Below are positions 8,480 to 17,600 of a stretch of DNA of 56,764 bases, in pieces. The notes beneath the pieces are model-generated. The model was not told the origin of the DNA. It saw only the letters and a program-made list of their open reading frames with translations, and searched no databases. Each line of letters opens with the position of its first letter. Positions within the stretch are counted from its first letter, which is position 1. The DNA is taken from assembly GCA_902781895.1 (NCBI GenBank), contig CACZLA010000011.1, positions 1-56,764 on the forward strand. Reading direction: 5' to 3'. The stretch comes from an uncultured Lachnospiraceae bacterium (GTDB lineage Bacteria; Bacillota; Clostridia; Lachnospirales; Lachnospiraceae). Position numbers and translations under genes: made by a program.

Positions 8480-10966
8480 TCAAAGACCTAATCGCTTTGC
8501 TGCATCATCTCTCATTTTATATTTAAGAATCTTTCCTGCTGCATTCATTGGGAATTCATCCATGAACTCTATGTATCTCGGAACCTTGTGACGGGCTATA
8601 GAGGCTGTTATAAACTCCTTCATTTCCTCAACAGTAACGGTCGCATCCTCTTTGAGGATAATACACGCCATTATCTCCTCGCCCATTCTCTTGTCCGGAA
8701 CTCCGATAACCTGTACATCCTTAACTGCCGGATGAGTATAGATAAATTCCTCTATTTCCTTAGGATAGATATTCTCACCACCGCGGATTATCATATCCTT
8801 AAGACGTCCTGTGATATAGTAATTTCCGTTCTCGTCCATCCTTGCCAGGTCTCCGGTATGAAGCCATCCGTCCTTATCGATGGTTTCTGACGTTGCTTTA
8901 GGCATCTTATAATATCCCTTCATGATATTATAGCCTCTTGCAACGAATTCACCATCAACTCCTACAGGACAATCCTTTCCTGTTTCAGGATCTACGATCT
9001 TGCATTCCACGTTCGCAAATGCAGAACCTACCGTATCAGTACGAACATCCAGTGGATCATAGTAGCTGCTCATGGTATCTCCGGGACTTGACTCGGTCTG
9101 GCCGTAAACGCTTACTATTTCCTTCATATTCATTATCTCGGTAACCTTCTTCATAAGCTCCGCCGGACAGTTAGATCCTGCCATGATACCGGTTCTGATG
9201 GATGAAAAATCAGTCTTTTCAAAATCAGGGTGCTGGTTCATTGCTATAAACATGGTCGGAACGCCGTTGAAGGTGGTTATTCTTTCCTTATGAACACATT
9301 CAAGTGCAGGCTTTGGTGAGAAATACGGAAGCGGATAAAGCGTTGCTCCGTGAGTCATGCCCGCTGTCATTGAAAGAACCATTCCAAAGCAATGGAACAT
9401 AGGAACCTGTATCATCATACGGTCAGCAGTAGACAGATCCATATGATCTCCGATATATTTACCGTTATTTACTACATTATAATGGGTAAGCATTACACCC
9501 TTAGGGAATCCTGTTGTACCACTGGTGTACTGCATATTGCAGACATCATTTTTATCAACGGACGCGGCATACCTCTGAAGCTCCTCGTTTGGAACACTGT
9601 CTGCTCTGAGCAGGGATTCCTCCCAGGTCAGACAACCCGGAAGTCTGCAGTCTACTGTGATGATGTTACGAAGGAATGGCAGTCTCTTTGAGTGAAGCTG
9701 CTCACCCGGCTTTATATCATTCATCTCAGGACAGAGTTCCTTCATGGTTGCAAGATAGTCCGAATCTCTCCATCCGTCTATCATTACCAGTGTATGGGTA
9801 TCACTCTGCTTTAACAGATATTCTATCTCATGGATCTTGTAAGCAGTATTTACTGAAACAAGTACAGCTCCTATCTTGGTAACAGCCCAGAAGGTGATAA
9901 ACCACTGTGGGACATTTGTTGCCCATATGGCAACCTGTTTTCCGGGACGAACACCAAGTGAAAGAAGTGTTTTCGCAAACTTGTCAACATCATCTCTGAA
10001 CTGCTTATAGGTCTTGGTATAATCCAGTGTTGTATACTTAAATGCTATCTGATCAGGAAACTCCTCAACTACCTTATCAAGCAGCTGACCGAAGGTCAGA
10101 TCTATCAGGTCATCATGCTTCCATATATAATTTCCTGTATGGCTTCTGTTGTCATAAAGATGTGATTTTTTTCTGGCAGTATTTCCGTATCTGTTCATTG
10201 TTGCAGCATAATGTGTCAGAATAACATCAAGATCATCAAGTCCCGGAATCCATAAAGGATCCCATCTGAGTGACATGAATCCATCAAAATTGATAGAAGC
10301 AAGAGCTGTCATCATCTCAGGTATAGGAAGATCTCCCTCTCCAACAAGTGCATGCTTTAAATCACCATGTGACTCCTTGGAATCACGGATATGTACATGT
10401 CTTACATATGCACCGAGATTCTGGATAGTTGTCTGCGGATCTTCATTGTATTCACGATACGGAGCATATATGTTCCAGCTTGCTCCGAGATCATCACATG
10501 CAAATCCATCAAGCAGTTCCTTCAGAAGTGCTGTATTTGAATACATTCCGCTGGTCTTTACAAGAAGAGTTATTCCCCTTTTTCTTGCTTCGGGAAGAAC
10601 CTTACTTATCACATCTCTGGAAACATCTACATCTCCACCCTTAGCACCGAATAAAATTACATATTTTACTGAAAGGGACTGTGCAAGCTTTATCCTGGAA
10701 AGGATTTCCTCCTCTGCCTTTACCGCAAGGGCAGCTGATGCTATATCGCAGCCTGCGTTAAGCACTGACACAGCAACTCCCTTATCTCTTAAATTTCTGA
10801 TAGTTGCAGTGATATTATATTTATGGAAGGGACCTCCGTCTTTTGAATAAACGTCACACTGTTCACTTGCTATTTCAATTCCTGACAGGCCATTTATTGC
10901 AGTAGACTCAACCAGAAGATCCCACTCTTTATCGCACCATCCGTGCGTGGAAAATGAAAGTCTCAT
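8480..10966 (-). CDS. fusion: sugar-phosphate-isomerase-like TIM barrel + acyl-CoA synthetase
   Basis: The 828-aa chain has two unrelated domains. Residues 1 to about 265 resemble xylose isomerase/AP-endonuclease-2 type TIM barrels (HVHIRDSKESHGD, a metal-site-like His cluster). Residues about 280-828 are an ANL-superfamily acyl-CoA synthetase: P-loop YTSGTTGFPKG near 480, GWLHTGDLA, the hinge GRLKDMIIRGGENIYP, and the catalytic Lys near the C-terminus in AAGKILKYK. The second half should activate a carboxylic acid with ATP and CoA. The junction is continuous with no stop or internal start, so this is a real fusion rather than two genes. The ATG at 10966 has a good GGAGG. The acid substrate and the barrel's role are unknown. 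Confidence 0.88.
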   Translation of the reverse strand: MRLSFSTHGWCDKEWDLLVESTAINGLSGIEIASEQCDVYSKDGGPFHKYNITATIRNLRDKGVAVSVLNAGCDIASAALAVKAEEEILSRIKLAQSLSVKYVILFGAKGGDVDVSRDVISKVLPEARKRGITLLVKTSGMYSNTALLKELLDGFACDDLGASWNIYAPYREYNEDPQTTIQNLGAYVRHVHIRDSKESHGDLKHALVGEGDLPIPEMMTALASINFDGFMSLRWDPLWIPGLDDLDVILTHYAATMNRYGNTARKKSHLYDNRSHTGNYIWKHDDLIDLTFGQLLDKVVEEFPDQIAFKYTTLDYTKTYKQFRDDVDKFAKTLLSLGVRPGKQVAIWATNVPQWFITFWAVTKIGAVLVSVNTAYKIHEIEYLLKQSDTHTLVMIDGWRDSDYLATMKELCPEMNDIKPGEQLHSKRLPFLRNIITVDCRLPGCLTWEESLLRADSVPNEELQRYAASVDKNDVCNMQYTSGTTGFPKGVMLTHYNVVNNGKYIGDHMDLSTADRMMIQVPMFHCFGMVLSMTAGMTHGATLYPLPYFSPKPALECVHKERITTFNGVPTMFIAMNQHPDFEKTDFSSIRTGIMAGSNCPAELMKKVTEIMNMKEIVSVYGQTESSPGDTMSSYYDPLDVRTDTVGSAFANVECKIVDPETGKDCPVGVDGEFVARGYNIMKGYYKMPKATSETIDKDGWLHTGDLARMDENGNYYITGRLKDMIIRGGENIYPKEIEEFIYTHPAVKDVQVIGVPDKRMGEEIMACIILKEDATVTVEEMKEFITASIARHKVPRYIEFMDEFPMNAAGKILKYKMRDDAAKRLGL

Positions 10967-10996
10967 ATATTACCTCCGAATCTTAATTACTTTTTT

Positions 10997-11094
10997 CTAT
11001 TCACGGTCCTCAAAACACAGGTATCATGAGATAAACAACCAAAACATGCCTGCAAGCAGTCTGTTTTGTTATTTATCTCATGAACCGTGAATAG
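10997..11094. repeat. large nested inverted repeat between the leuA-like and synthetase genes
   Basis: Three nested stems: an outer 11-bp arm (10997-11007 with 11084-11094), a 16-bp arm with one mismatch (11024-11039 with 11068-11083), and a central AAAACA...TGTTTT stem closing on CTGC/GCAG. A 16-nt bulge lies on the left side only. It begins four bases after the leuA-like stop codon and is not followed by a T-run on either strand, so it is not a standard terminator. Confidence 0.7.
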
Positions 11095-11097
11095 TAA

Positions 11098-12492
11098 CTA
11101 TTGCTCATATACGATCTTGTTGAGTGCATTAATATATCCTCTGATACTTGCTCCGATTATATCCGTTGATATTCCTCTTCCCGAATATAATCTTCCGTTA
11201 TCAGCGCGAAGACGTATCAGCGCTTCACCTAATGCTTCTCTGCCTTCAGTTACAGCATCTATCTGAAAATCATCCAGTTCATAATGATGTCCGATGATTC
11301 CTTCCATTGCAAGAAATGCAGCATCTATCGGTCCGTCTCCTATGCTCACTCCCGATAAAACTTCACCATTATACTTCAGTGAAATATTGGCTGTTGCAGA
11401 TATTATATTTCCCGAATTAATTACATAGCTTACAAGCTCATATGTCGGTGGTACCTGAAGTGCAGTGCTGGCAACTATAGCATCAAGATCTCTTGCTGTT
11501 ATATTCTTCTTTGCTGCCTCTCTGTTTACCTTCTCGTAGACATTCTTCATATCTTCCTCAGACAGGTCATAACCAAGCTTATTCACTGCCGCGGATACAA
11601 CACTTATGTTGTCACCTACTCCAAGTTCTCCGATATTAAAATCATCCTTATCTCTTACTCCGGCATCAAATGGAGTTCTTTTATCATATTCTGTATCGTT
11701 CATGCGACAGATAAAGTCACAATTACGCTGCAGCTCTGTATTTTTTACATTTGGCTCTGCGCCACATTTTTCAGAGCATGCAAGAAGTATCCTTGTAACT
11801 CCCTGAATATCTGCCGAATCACCGTAAACTGCAACGCTCAGTCTGTCAGCTCCTGCAATTACAGACTCTACAGCACATATATCAGCCATACCAAGTGAAT
11901 TGGATGTTCCGGCTCCCAAAACAGCTCTTCCGTCTATGATTTCCTTAACATATCCGATAAATTCAGCTGATTCCGGAGGCATCATGATACCCTCATTATC
12001 ATTTACTGTAATCTTGGTTGCACCGGCATTGATTGCAGTCTCTATTGCTTCCTTCAGATAATCTCTTTCAGCTCTTGTCGCATCTTCTGCCACAAATTCC
12101 ACATCATCACACAGAGTCCTGCATTTCTTTACAAGAGTATCTATTAATGTAAGAACTACAGGCGGCTTCTTATGAACCTTATATTCCATCTGCACTACAC
12201 TTATGGGAATAACGACCTGCAGGCGCTTTTTCAGAGCATTCTCTATTGCAGCCCACGCAATATCTATTCCTTCTTCTGTCCAGCCAACATCTATAGCAAG
12301 AACAGCATTAGAGAGAGCTGCTGCAATGGACTTAACCAACAGACTGTCAACCTGTAGATTTTCTATTACCGGTAACTCAATAGCTTCGATTTCTAAGCGA
12401 TCAAGATACTTTGCAATCTCAACTTTCTCACGAAAGCTAAGCCCGATACGCGAATTCTTCAACGTCTTGTCTGAATAATCAATTGTTCTCAT
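11098..12492 (-). CDS. LeuA-like DRE-TIM protein with regulatory domain, catalytic residues apparently lost
   Basis: The 464-aa protein has an N-terminal HMGL/isopropylmalate-synthase-like barrel (about 1-270), a linker, and a C-terminal LeuA-type allosteric domain (about 355-464) with LSGVSIGDGPIDAAFLAMEG. Enough of the barrel is conserved to align, for example EFVAEDATR near 132. Two hallmarks are changed: the usual TLRDGEQ reads TLKNSR, so the catalytic Arg and the metal Asp are gone, and the HxHND metal motif reads GTSNSLGMA near 192, so both metal His are gone. Family knowledge says these residues are needed for acetyl-CoA condensation, so I infer a non-canonical or non-catalytic protein, perhaps a leucine-sensing partner. 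A T-box leader precedes it. Confidence 0.8.
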   Translation of the reverse strand: MRTIDYSDKTLKNSRIGLSFREKVEIAKYLDRLEIEAIELPVIENLQVDSLLVKSIAAALSNAVLAIDVGWTEEGIDIAWAAIENALKKRLQVVIPISVVQMEYKVHKKPPVVLTLIDTLVKKCRTLCDDVEFVAEDATRAERDYLKEAIETAINAGATKITVNDNEGIMMPPESAEFIGYVKEIIDGRAVLGAGTSNSLGMADICAVESVIAGADRLSVAVYGDSADIQGVTRILLACSEKCGAEPNVKNTELQRNCDFICRMNDTEYDKRTPFDAGVRDKDDFNIGELGVGDNISVVSAAVNKLGYDLSEEDMKNVYEKVNREAAKKNITARDLDAIVASTALQVPPTYELVSYVINSGNIISATANISLKYNGEVLSGVSIGDGPIDAAFLAMEGIIGHHYELDDFQIDAVTEGREALGEALIRLRADNGRLYSGRGISTDIIGASIRGYINALNKIVYEQ

Positions 12493-12526
12493 TTGACTTC
12501 TCCTCTAAAAATAATATAACACAGTA

Positions 12527-12850
12527 GAAAAAAATAAAACGTCTCCACAAACCTACAGTTTGTAGAGACGTGAATCACGCGGTACCACTCTACTTCGTGT
12601 GAATTATCATCACACGCACTCATCGACACGGAACTGATCATACAGTACTCATATCTTCCCTCTGTAACGGTAGGGCTCCGAATCGGACTACTGTTATTTC
12701 ACCCGATCTGCTCAAGGGCGAGTTCGGTGTGATTATCCTCTGTCTTGCACCACCCGACAGTTCTCTTCGCTGCATCACCACGTTTGCAGCAGGCATCCTC
12801 TACACTTACTATTCCCCATCAACGCATTTGATTTTTATAAAATTAACCGT
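12527..12850 (-). promoter_or_regulatory. T-box riboswitch leader, probably leucine (CUC specifier)
   Basis: The minus strand carries the T-box core TGGTACCGCG (12587-12578), the partner of the antiterminator, followed by a terminator whose 14-bp arms lie at 12558-12571 and 12539-12552 and which ends in a T-rich run. Upstream is a Stem I with an AGTAA loop-E-like segment and an apical GGTGG region. The specifier position reads GAA-CTC-G, suggesting leucine; I call the codon tentatively. Uncharged tRNA should favour readthrough into the leuA-like gene at 12492, which has a GAGGAG ribosome site. Known T-boxes act this way on amino-acid genes. Confidence 0.88.
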
Positions 12851-12856
12851 GCGAAT

Positions 12857-12886
12857 AGAATACCACAATCCAATATCGACTGTCAA
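12857..12886 (-). promoter_or_regulatory. promoter of the T-box leader
   Basis: A consensus -35 TTGACA (12886-12881) is followed by an 18-bp spacer and a -10 TATTCT (12862-12857). It places the transcript start near 12850, right at the 5' edge of the T-box fold. Confidence 0.7.
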
Positions 12887-12923
12887 GCACTTTATTGGCA
12901 TCTGTCAAGCATTTTATTGGCCA
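12880..12923. repeat. tandem 22-bp duplication carrying a second -35 box
   Basis: Two adjacent 22-bp units (12880-12901 and 12902-12923) differ at only a few positions. Each contains TTGACA on the minus strand, so the T-box promoter -35 is duplicated just upstream. Only the proximal copy has a -10 at proper spacing. Confidence 0.75.
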
Positions 12924-13106
12924 TCACTATTGCTACCGTATCATAAGTGGATACCCCAGATCAGCTGCCATATAAAGAGATGCGCCAAAACAAATAACAA
13001 CAATGCCAATAATCAGGCATATCACACGTACAACAATGGAAGAATCCGGAACCATTTTCTGCAGAAAATCATAGGAGTTCCAGAGCTCCAATGTGTTATG
13101 TAGTGT
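12892..13106 (-). pseudogene. remnant of a YczE/YitT-like membrane protein
   Basis: Hand translation of the minus strand gives a hydrophobic segment (RVICLIIGIVVICFGASLYM) followed by AADLG. After a one-base frame change it continues as VSTYDTVAIVMA and then stops at 12892. This pattern resembles YczE-type integral membrane proteins. The piece has no start codon, a frameshift, and is cut by the repeat and promoter of the T-box leader. It is gene debris between that promoter and the island edge. Family assignment is by motif resemblance only. Confidence 0.5.
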
Positions 13107-13180
13107 ATATCCTTATGTTTTATCACTGTTCTATTTCTTCCTTTCATAAAATCATCGATTTTACATATAGTTTTCAGGAT

Positions 13181-13203
13181 TTATATTGTCATTTTATTGT
13201 CAC
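13181..13203. repeat. left 23-bp direct repeat of the island (att-like)
   Basis: An exact copy of 24467-24489. The core contains two ATTGTCA boxes four bases apart, a layout reminiscent of recombinase binding sites. The two copies enclose 11.3 kb of accessory genes. Confidence 0.8.
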
Positions 13204-13219
13204 CAGAGGCTGAAAATCT

Positions 13220-13708
13220 TCATTGTTCATGGTTCGAGTGGTTTGGAAGTATTATAGCTCCAGTCTTTATATCAAGTCTTCCAACATATTCACATCCCAT
13301 TATTCTTTTAAAATTCCGAACTATGGCTTGATCTATCTCACATTTAATGTCTAATTCCTTTAGCTGCTCATATCTTGTCAGACATTCCAACACATGATAT
13401 CTACGCTCAATTATATCGTCCTGAAACTCTTTTATTAAATCCAATACTCTAACTGATAATAAATCAGCTAATTTAACCATTTTCTTTTTGTCTTCAGGTT
13501 TATGTACTATTAGAGCATATAATCTATCATCTTCATGACAGGAAGGAGGATAACCACCCGCACTGACACATCCCCATCCACAATTGGTACATCTAGAAAC
13601 TGCGCTAATTCCTTCCACTACTGATACCAATGTTTTCTTACCACAGTTCATACAAATACAAATATGAGGTTGTCTCAATGCATAGCATTCATCACAAGTA
13701 TATTCCAT
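13220..13708 (-). CDS. hypothetical zinc-ribbon protein
   Basis: The 162-aa protein is not one I recognise. The N-terminal ~60 residues hold paired Cys motifs (CDEC, CMNCGKK, CTNCGWGC, and a further Cys in PPSCHEDD), which should bind one or two zinc ions. The rest is helical and charged and ends in a short beta segment with YVGRLDIKTGAIILP. No signal peptide or membrane segment is seen. It is the first gene inside the island's left repeat and has the same orientation as the restriction genes. It may be an immunity or housekeeping accessory protein; the function is unknown. Confidence 0.65.
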   Translation of the reverse strand: MEYTCDECYALRQPHICICMNCGKKTLVSVVEGISAVSRCTNCGWGCVSAGGYPPSCHEDDRLYALIVHKPEDKKKMVKLADLLSVRVLDLIKEFQDDIIERRYHVLECLTRYEQLKELDIKCEIDQAIVRNFKRIMGCEYVGRLDIKTGAIILPNHSNHEQ

Positions 13709-13772
13709 ATTACACTTTTACTCTCCTTTACATCGAAAAGCAAATTAGAAGAAGTCACACTGCATTTCCCAA

Positions 13773-14009
13773 TTATCTTAATATAAATCTCTGATGAACT
13801 ATATTTTCAGGAAAGTCTTCCATTCTTTTCCCTTCTAACACATTGTCTTCAACAAATAAATTGTTACCACATTTCGGACAACTATCGGACCAGCCATATA
13901 GACTTCCACTCTCTAACTCTATAACAACATCATATTCATCGGAATATACATACGTCATATACTTTCTATGACAATCCGGGCATAATACTTCTCTGTATGT
14001 TTTCATCAT
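13773..14009 (-). CDS. small zinc-ribbon protein
   Basis: A 78-aa protein with CPDCHRKY near residue 10 and CPKCGNN near residue 45, a typical two-knuckle zinc ribbon, with an acidic middle. Its arrangement (ribbon cysteines around a short variable segment) and its place beside another ribbon gene suggest a related accessory pair. The start has the tandem codons MMK; either ATG is possible. No function can be assigned. Confidence 0.6.
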   Translation of the reverse strand: MMKTYREVLCPDCHRKYMTYVYSDEYDVVIELESGSLYGWSDSCPKCGNNLFVEDNVLEGKRMEDFPENIVHQRFILR

Positions 14010-14132
14010 ATCATCTCCGTATCTTAATCTAATAAAACTCTTCCAGGATAGATATATATTTTCATGAATAACATCCCAAAAGCTTACCTATTTCCTCTTT
14101 CAGATTCTCATACAAAATAGTACTGCGTCCTA

Positions 14133-14504
14133 TTAAGAGTGAAACCAACCACTGATATCATCGAAGGCAGCTTTTGTTTCTTTTCCCATATATTTTATGC
14201 ACTCACCAAGAAGATTTTGTTTGTCATCAGAATCAAGGAGGCTTTCTAGAATGGTAAATTCCACAACCTCTGCAATATTTGGATTTCCAGAAGTTTCCAT
14301 TATTTCTATATAATCAAATGCTTTTTGTGCTTTTTCAGAATCATTATTAACAATACTTATTATATAAGGAACAACAACCATTCCAAATACAATATGCATA
14401 CCATCTTCTTTATATGCTCCATTTTTAGATGATAATTCTTTGAATATTGCTTTATCCTCAGGAAATAGCTCTATAAATCCATCATATATATCATTATAAT
14501 TCAT
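14133..14504 (-). CDS. hypothetical small helical protein
   Basis: 123 aa, acidic, predicted mostly helical, without signal or membrane segment. The text (FPEDKAIFKELSS near the start, a central VVPYII, and a C-terminal ending ISGWFHS) is reminiscent of small immunity-like or DUF7674-like proteins, but I cannot name it with confidence. A clear GAGAGGAG ribosome site precedes ATG 14504. About 190 bp separates it from hsdR; that gap contains short frames with no convincing gene. Confidence 0.6.
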   Translation of the reverse strand: MNYNDIYDGFIELFPEDKAIFKELSSKNGAYKEDGMHIVFGMVVVPYIISIVNNDSEKAQKAFDYIEIMETSGNPNIAEVVEFTILESLLDSDDKQNLLGECIKYMGKETKAAFDDISGWFHS

Positions 14505-14695
14505 TTTATACTCCTCTCATTTCAATAATTGCCAGCACACATTATATCTTCAAACATAAGTTCCATGTTTCCTGTCATATCAGCTTCATCCTCCTGTAAT
14601 AATATGATAACTGCCTTTGAAAACCCAAAAGCGGAAAAACATAGTACTCTCCGTTTCTCTGTCTAACTATTGCATGCACATTTGACTCATATATC

Positions 14696-17600
14696 TTACT
14701 TTTTCGTATTCCACTTTTTTTCTTCCGCTACCATCATAAGTCCCATATCACCAGCATTGTACTCGTACTTAGTATCGAAAGACATATCATCTGTTATCAG
14801 TCCATAATACTTATCAAAGTATTCTTTTAATTTTTCTATAACAGTTGCCTTGACCTGCTTCCTATTTCCACCACCGCCAAATCTCGATACAGCGGGAAGT
14901 ATCTCATCGATATCATTTCCAGTTGTCCTAAGAACTCCGTCACGGAATGCATTCTTCATGAACTTCTTTGTTTCTGTAGCTTTAAGTCTCTGTTCTGTAA
15001 TGATGAGATTCAGATCTATATTCTTTTGCTTGTCTACAAAGTCTTTCCAATCTGTATCTACATTTGTATCAGCATTTACACGCTCGATAAACTTCTCAAT
15101 AAGTTCCTTCTTAGATCGAAGCTCCAAGCTTGATTTTATTGCTTTATCAATAGATACCAGGATCTCCTTATCCTGACAATTTGAATCATGATACTTTGCT
15201 ACAAGCATGAGAATGTAATCTATATTTACCTCAACTTGCTTAACAAGTTCCATCTCAAAAACAACATCATGGATAATACTTTCTTTATCTCCCGGCTTCG
15301 GTTTTATTTCTTCATATACATCGGTATAATATCCGGTATAATCCTGGAAATCTCTTTCGGAAAGTATTTCATTTCCTGCAAACTGATCAAATGCAGACAG
15401 AATATTCCTCAGACGTAATATGCTACTGAAGAGAACAACGAAATCCTTCTTTGCTTTCTCTCCCAATAAATATGTACCATGCAAGTCTTCACCCAGAGGA
15501 TATTTCTGAATCAGTTCCGCTATTCTTTCCTCATAGCCTTTTTGTCTTTTACCCTTATCATCAATGTATCCGTAGTAATAATCATTGTATGATTTCAGAA
15601 GAACAGTTCCAGATGCATTCTTATCACCAAAGAGAGCTATTGCATCGTTTGTCTCCTTCTGCAGATCTCGGAAACATATAATATTTCCATAAGTCTTTAC
15701 AGAATTAAGGATACGATTAGTTCTTGAAAATGCCTGAATCAGTCCATGCTGCTTAAGATTCTTATCCACCCACAAAGTATTAAGAGTGGTTGCATCAAAA
15801 CCGGTAAGGAACATATTTACTACTATGAGTAGATCAACCTCTCTATCCTTAACCTTCTGAGAAAGGTCCTTATAATAATTCTGGAAGCCCTTGGATGATG
15901 AATCATAGTTTGTATTGAACATCTTGTTATAATCCTCGATACAGGAATCAAGAAACTCTCTTGAGCTTACATCAAGGCCTTCTGTATCAAACTCTTCTTC
16001 GGATAATATTCCAGATAACGGATCCTCTTCATTTGGAGCAAACGAAAATATTGTTGCAACAGAAAGTCTCTTCCCCTTCTGTTCCATCTGCTTCTTAAAC
16101 TCCAGATAGTATTTCTTTGCCATAGGAATACTGCTTACAGCAAGCATGGAATTGAATCCATTTACCCTCTGACCTTTCAAATCATAGAAACTATTCCTCT
16201 TTGTCTTCTGATCAAAATGTGTAAGTATGTAATCTACTATCTCTGCTACTCTGACGCCACTATTCAAAACTTCTTCCTGATTGATTGCCTCAACCTTTTT
16301 ATCCGTAACAGTATCCTTCAGACTAAGAGTATTTACATAGTCAATTCTAAACGGAAGGACATTTCCATCATTGATGGCATCTACTATAGTATAAGTATGC
16401 AATTTATCACCGAATGCCTGTCCGGTTGTCTTAAGATCCGCTCTACCACTTGTACTTGCATTATCTGCAAATATCGGTGTGCCTGTAAATCCAAATATAT
16501 GATAGTTCTTAAAACGCTTTACTATCTGTGTATGTAACTCTCCAAACTGTGATCTGTGGCACTCATCAAATATCAGCACCAAATGTTTATTATATGCAGG
16601 ATGGCTCTTGTTCTTCTTAACAAACTCTCCCAGTTTCTGAATTGTTGTAATAATAATCTTATATTCGTGAGGTCTGCCCTTTTCATCTATATCCTCAAGC
16701 TGATTCTGAAGGATACGCGTGCTCTTGTTACTGTTGGCAGCACCTTTCTCAAATCTGTCGTATTCCTTCATGGTTTGATAATCCAAGTCTTTTCTATCAA
16801 CCACGAAGAGAACCTTATCTATATAATCCAGCTGCGAAGCAAGTCTTGCAGTCTTAAATGAGGTAAGCGTCTTTCCAGATCCGGTTGTATGCCATATATA
16901 ACCACCTGCATCCAGAGTTCCCATCTTCTTATAATTTGAGGATATCTGAATTCTATTTAATATTCTCTCCGTTGCCACTATCTGATAAGGACGCATAACT
17001 AGAAGGATATTCTCCGAAGTAAAGATACAGTACCTCGTAAGGATATTCAGTATAGTATGCTTTGCAAAAAATGTTTTCGTGAAATCAACAAGATCAGATA
17101 TTACTCTGTTATTACCATCAGCCCAATAAGATGTGAACTCAAATGAGTTCGATGTCTTCCTGGCCTTGTTCTTTGTACCGGAACTATTCTCTTTAATTGC
17201 ACCATCTCTTGTTGTGTTGGAATAGTACTTTGTAGTCGTACCATTTGAAATAACAAATATCTGAACATATTCATAAAGGCCTGAGCCCGCCCAAAAGCTT
17301 TCTCTCTGATATCTGTTAATCTGGTTAAATGCTTCCTTAATCGGAACTCCTCGCCTCTTTAACTCAACATGAACAAGAGGAAGACCATTAACAAGGATAG
17401 TGACATCATATCTGTTATCGTATTTTGCTCCATCCTTCTCAGCATCCACCACATACTGATTGATTACCTGCAGCGAATTCTCATGAATATTCTTCTTGTC
17501 GATAAGAGTGATATTCATAGTTGAACCATCTTCACGAGTAAGGTTCTGAACAAAGTCCTCCTGAATCTTTCGAGACTTATCAACTATGGACTCATTAGGA

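Noticed and set aside
14520-14690. Short open frames on the minus strand between hsdR and the 123-aa gene, including one after GGAGG (18 codons)
   Set aside because: They are too short, without family resemblance, and one lacks a start. I see no supportable gene.
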